Source of the DNA: Enterobacteriaceae bacterium RIT691
GTDB lineage: Bacteria; Pseudomonadota; Gammaproteobacteria; Enterobacterales; Enterobacteriaceae
Assembly: GCA_009668205.1 (NCBI GenBank)
Contig: WJYM01000008.1
Span: forward strand, 248,001-312,000
DNA: 64,000 nucleotides
Direction of reading: 5' to 3'
The translations under genes were made by a program, and so were the position numbers. The notes below the pieces were generated by a model. The model saw only the letters and a list, made by a program, of their open reading frames with translations. It was not told where the DNA came from and made no database searches. How positions within the stretch are numbered: the first letter of the stretch is position 1; each line of letters opens with the position of its first letter. This document shows positions 61,449 to 64,000 of this stretch, piece by piece.

Positions 61449-62339
61449 ATGAACATGAAAAAACTGGCTACCCTCGTTTCCGCTGTGGCACTGAGCGCCA
61501 CCGTAAGTGCAAACGCAATGGCGAAAGACACCATTGCGCTGGTTATCTCCACCCTGAACAACCCGTTCTTCGTTTCGCTGAAAGACGGCGCGCAGAAGGA
61601 AGCCGATAAGCTTGGCTACAACCTGGTGGTGCTGGATTCGCAGAACAACCCGGCGAAAGAGCTGGCTAACGTGCAGGACCTGACCGTTCGCGGCACCAAA
61701 ATCCTGCTGATCAACCCGACCGACTCTGATGCCGTGGGCAACGCCGTGAAGATGGCAAACCAGGCGAAGATCCCGGTGATTACGCTCGATCGCCAGGCGG
61801 CCAAAGGTGAAGTGGTCAGCCACATCGCTTCTGATAACGTGCTGGGCGGTAAAATCGCCGGTGATTACATCGCGAAAAAAGCCGGTGAAGGCGCGAAAGT
61901 TATCGAACTGCAGGGCATTGCCGGGACTTCCGCTGCGCGCGAGCGTGGTGAAGGTTTCCAACAGGCCGTCGCCGCGCACAAATTTAACGTACTGGCCAGC
62001 CAGCCTGCAGATTTCGACCGTACAAAAGGTCTGAACGTTATGCAGAACCTGCTGACTGCGCATCCTGACGTGAAAGCGGTCTTTGCGCAGAACGACGAAA
62101 TGGCGCTCGGTGCACTGCGTGCATTGCAGACTGCCGGTAAGTCAGATGTGATGGTTGTCGGTTTTGACGGCACGCCAGATGGCGAAAAGGCAGTAAAAGA
62201 TGGCAAACTGGCAGCGACGATTGCGCAGCTGCCGGAGCAAATCGGCGCCCAGGGCGTTGAAGTTGCTGATAAGGTGCTGAAAGGCGAGAAGGTTCAGGCG
62301 AAATACCCTGTTGACCTGAAGCTGGTTATCAAGCAATAA
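61449..62339 (+). CDS. rbsB: Periplasmic ribose-binding protein RbsB
   Basis: 296-residue precursor with a 25-residue signal peptide ([20 protein letters not shown], cut before KDTIALV). Two Rossmann-like lobes bind ribose. Also the receptor ligand for the Trg chemotaxis system in E. coli. Binding residues are in [31 protein letters not shown] and [10 protein letters not shown]. Stable hairpins follow the gene. Confidence 0.99.
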   Translation: MNMKKLATLVSAVALSATVSANAMAKDTIALVISTLNNPFFVSLKDGAQKEADKLGYNLVVLDSQNNPAKELANVQDLTVRGTKILLINPTDSDAVGNAVKMANQAKIPVITLDRQAAKGEVVSHIASDNVLGGKIAGDYIAKKAGEGAKVIELQGIAGTSAARERGEGFQQAVAAHKFNVLASQPADFDRTKGLNVMQNLLTAHPDVKAVFAQNDEMALGALRALQTAGKSDVMVVGFDGTPDGEKAVKDGKLAATIAQLPEQIGAQGVEVADKVLKGEKVQAKYPVDLKLVIKQ

Positions 62340-62349
62340 GTCATACCGA

Positions 62350-62424
62350 CTCAGGCCACCAAGAGCCTGAGGGGACAACGTAAAAAGAAAAGCGTGGCAT
62401 GCGCCACCGGGATCCCGGTGGCGC
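62350..62424. repeat. Two hairpins between rbsB and rbsK
   Basis: CTCAGGC / GCCTGAG forms a stem at 62350-62371. A perfect 24-base palindrome at 62401-62424 (centre GGGATCCC, arms GCGCCACC) follows, then TCTTTA. Probably an mRNA-stabilising or partly terminating structure that keeps RbsB above RbsK. Confidence 0.7.
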
Positions 62425-62445
62425 TCTTTACCGGACACACATGAT

Positions 62446-63375
62446 ATGAATAACGCAGGCAACCTTGTTGTCCTTGGCAGTATTAATGCCGATCACATTC
62501 TCAACCTTGACGCTTTCCCTCGTCCGGGTGAAACCGTCACGGGCAGCCAGTATCAGGTGGCTTTTGGCGGTAAAGGCGCAAACCAGGCTGTCGCCGCTGG
62601 TCGTAGCGGCGCGAAGATTGCTTTTATTGCCTGCACGGGTGATGACGACACCGGAAAACAGATCCGCAAGCAGCTGGAAAGCGACAATATCGACGTCGCC
62701 TCAGTCAATGCGGTGAGCGGTGAGTCTACCGGCGTGGCGCTGATTTTCGTTAACGCAGAAGGTGAGAATGTCATCGGTATTCATGCAGGTGCGAATGCGG
62801 CACTGACCGTTGAGCGGGTGACCATGCAGCAGCAGCGCATTGCACAAGCCGATGCCCTGCTGATGCAGCTGGAGTCGCCGCTCGATAGCGTGCTGGCGGC
62901 AGCAAAATTCGCTCAGCAAAATGGCACTCAGGTCGTGCTCAACCCGGCTCCCGCCCGTGAACTGGCTGACGAGTTGCTTGCGCTGGTGGATATCATCACC
63001 CCAAATGAAACCGAAGCGGAAAAGCTGACGGGCGTAAAAGTTGAAAACGATGACGATGCCGCCAAAGCCGCGCAGATCCTGCATGGTAAAGGTATCGACA
63101 CCGTCATTATCACCCTGGGCAGCCGCGGTGTTTGGGCAAGCCAGCAAGGTAAAGGTGAACGCGTACCGGGCTTTAAGGTTCAGGCGGTGGATACTATCGC
63201 TGCCGGAGATACCTTTAACGGTGCACTGATGACGGCGCTGCTGGAGAAGAAACCTCTGGCCGACGCCTTGCGTTTTGCTCATGCGGCGGCGGCTATCGCG
63301 GTGACCCGTAAAGGTGCGCAGCCTTCAGTTCCCTGGCGCAAAGAGATCGACGACTTTCTTGCTCAGCAGGGGTAA
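62446..63375 (+). CDS. rbsK: Ribokinase RbsK
   Basis: 309-residue PfkB-family kinase that makes ribose 5-phosphate. The substrate region is GSINADHILNLDAFPRPGET with the GGKGANQAVAAGR loop. The anion hole and catalytic Asp are in DTIAAGDTFNGAL (about residue 255). Full E. coli length. Confidence 0.98.
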   Translation: MNNAGNLVVLGSINADHILNLDAFPRPGETVTGSQYQVAFGGKGANQAVAAGRSGAKIAFIACTGDDDTGKQIRKQLESDNIDVASVNAVSGESTGVALIFVNAEGENVIGIHAGANAALTVERVTMQQQRIAQADALLMQLESPLDSVLAAAKFAQQNGTQVVLNPAPARELADELLALVDIITPNETEAEKLTGVKVENDDDAAKAAQILHGKGIDTVIITLGSRGVWASQQGKGERVPGFKVQAVDTIAAGDTFNGALMTALLEKKPLADALRFAHAAAAIAVTRKGAQPSVPWRKEIDDFLAQQG

Positions 63376-63378
63376 CGC

Positions 63379-64000
63379 TTGGCTACCATGAAGGATGTTG
63401 CCCGCGAGGCGGGCGTTTCCACCTCGACCGTCTCTCATGTCATTAATAAAGACAGGTTTGTCAGTGAAGCCATCACCGAGAAAGTGATGGCGGCGATCAA
63501 AAGCCTCAACTATGCGCCTTCCGCACTGGCGCGAAGTCTCAAGCTCAACCAGACCCGAACTATCGGCATGTTGATTACTGCCAGTACCAATCCGTTTTAT
63601 TCGGAACTGGTGCGCGGCGTGGAGCGCAGCTGTTTTGAGCGCGGCTACAGTCTGGTGCTTTGCAATACGGAAGGCGACGAGCAGCGGATGAACCGTAATC
63701 TCGAAACCCTGATGCAAAAGCGTGTCGACGGCTTACTGCTGCTTTGCACCGAAACGCATCAGCCTTCGCCGGAAATTATGCAACGCTATCCTTCCATTCC
63801 GACCGTGATGATGGATTGGGCTCCTTTCGATGGCGACAGCGATCTTATTCAGGATAACTCGTTGCTGGGGGGCGATATGGCCACTCAGTACCTGATAGAC
63901 AAAGGCTATGTCCGCATCGCCTGCATTGCCGGGCCGCTGGACAAAACCCCGGCGCGTTTACGTCTTGAAGGTTATGAGGCCGCGATGCGACGCAGTGGAT
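63379..64000 (+). CDS. rbsR: Ribose operon repressor RbsR, C-terminal part beyond the window
   Basis: Partial: 207 codons run to the right edge. LacI/GalR family: N-terminal helix-turn-helix with hinge ([20 protein letters not shown], then SALARSLK), then the periplasmic-binding-like effector domain ([20 protein letters not shown]). The start is taken as TTG at 63379 (reads LATMKDVA); an in-frame ATG at 63388 is the alternative. It begins 3 bases after rbsK. It binds the palindromes upstream of rbsD. Confidence 0.95.
   Translation, partial: MATMKDVAREAGVSTSTVSHVINKDRFVSEAITEKVMAAIKSLNYAPSALARSLKLNQTRTIGMLITASTNPFYSELVRGVERSCFERGYSLVLCNTEGDEQRMNRNLETLMQKRVDGLLLLCTETHQPSPEIMQRYPSIPTVMMDWAPFDGDSDLIQDNSLLGGDMATQYLIDKGYVRIACIAGPLDKTPARLRLEGYEAAMRRSG

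Overview
This window is a chromosomal segment of a gamma-proteobacterium of the order Enterobacterales. It spans the replication origin and its classic flanks, from yidF to rbsR. Gene order and protein sequences follow the E. coli K-12 oriC region closely. The differences are: tnaCAB is absent between mnmE and mdtL; the yidI-yidE genes beside ibpB are absent; the cbr/bgl genes expected between yieH and phoU are absent; yidB is absent beside gyrB. Three small sets of genes not found at these places in E. coli are present. This suggests an Enterobacter, Lelliottia, Leclercia or similar genome rather than Escherichia; the genus is inference.

Layout. 1-2400: yidF (cut by the window edge), yidG and yidH, then the small heat-shock pair ibpB/ibpA with a sigma-32-type promoter and hairpins resembling ROSE RNA thermometers. 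2450-4010: lipoprotein yidQ and beta-propeller yidR. 4060-8990: the D-galactonate operon dgoR-K-A-D-T read leftward, with an inverted-repeat operator. 9039-12017: sugar phosphatase yidA, then a divergent oxidoreductase/LysR pair. 12097-18115: gyrB-recF-dnaN-dnaA, leftward. 18721-22542: rpmH-rnpA-yidD-yidC-mnmE, rightward. 22698-27008: mdtL, yidZ, an unnamed gene with two HxT motifs (2H phosphoesterase-like), acpT and chrR. 27097-29269: adeP and yieH. 29303-31371: a short-chain dehydrogenase and an RbtT/DalT-like polyol transporter. 31725-36300: phoU-pstBACS with PHO boxes. 36593-40034: glmS and glmU. 40293-40510: a small unit of its own with two perfect CRP sites, a 16-codon ORF and a terminator. 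40577-47440: the atp operon. 48057-50674: rsmG and mnmG. 50766-51040: oriC. 51049-53190: mioC, asnC, asnA. 53191-56138: viaA and ravA. 56358-58229: kup. 58517-64000: rbsDACBKR, with rbsR cut by the window edge.

Functionally the window combines replication initiation (oriC, dnaA, dnaN, recF, gyrB), membrane protein insertion (yidC, yidD), tRNA modification (mnmE, mnmG), rRNA methylation (rsmG), ATP synthesis, phosphate uptake, amino-sugar synthesis and several sugar systems (galactonate, ribose, a probable polyol). No tRNA or rRNA gene, insertion sequence, prophage, CRISPR array or toxin-antitoxin pair was seen. Most of the region is conserved core chromosome. The least explained items are the CRP-flanked mini-ORF at 40357-40407, the 2H phosphoesterase-like protein at 24834-25502, the polyol cassette, and a YidF whose radical-SAM motif looks broken.
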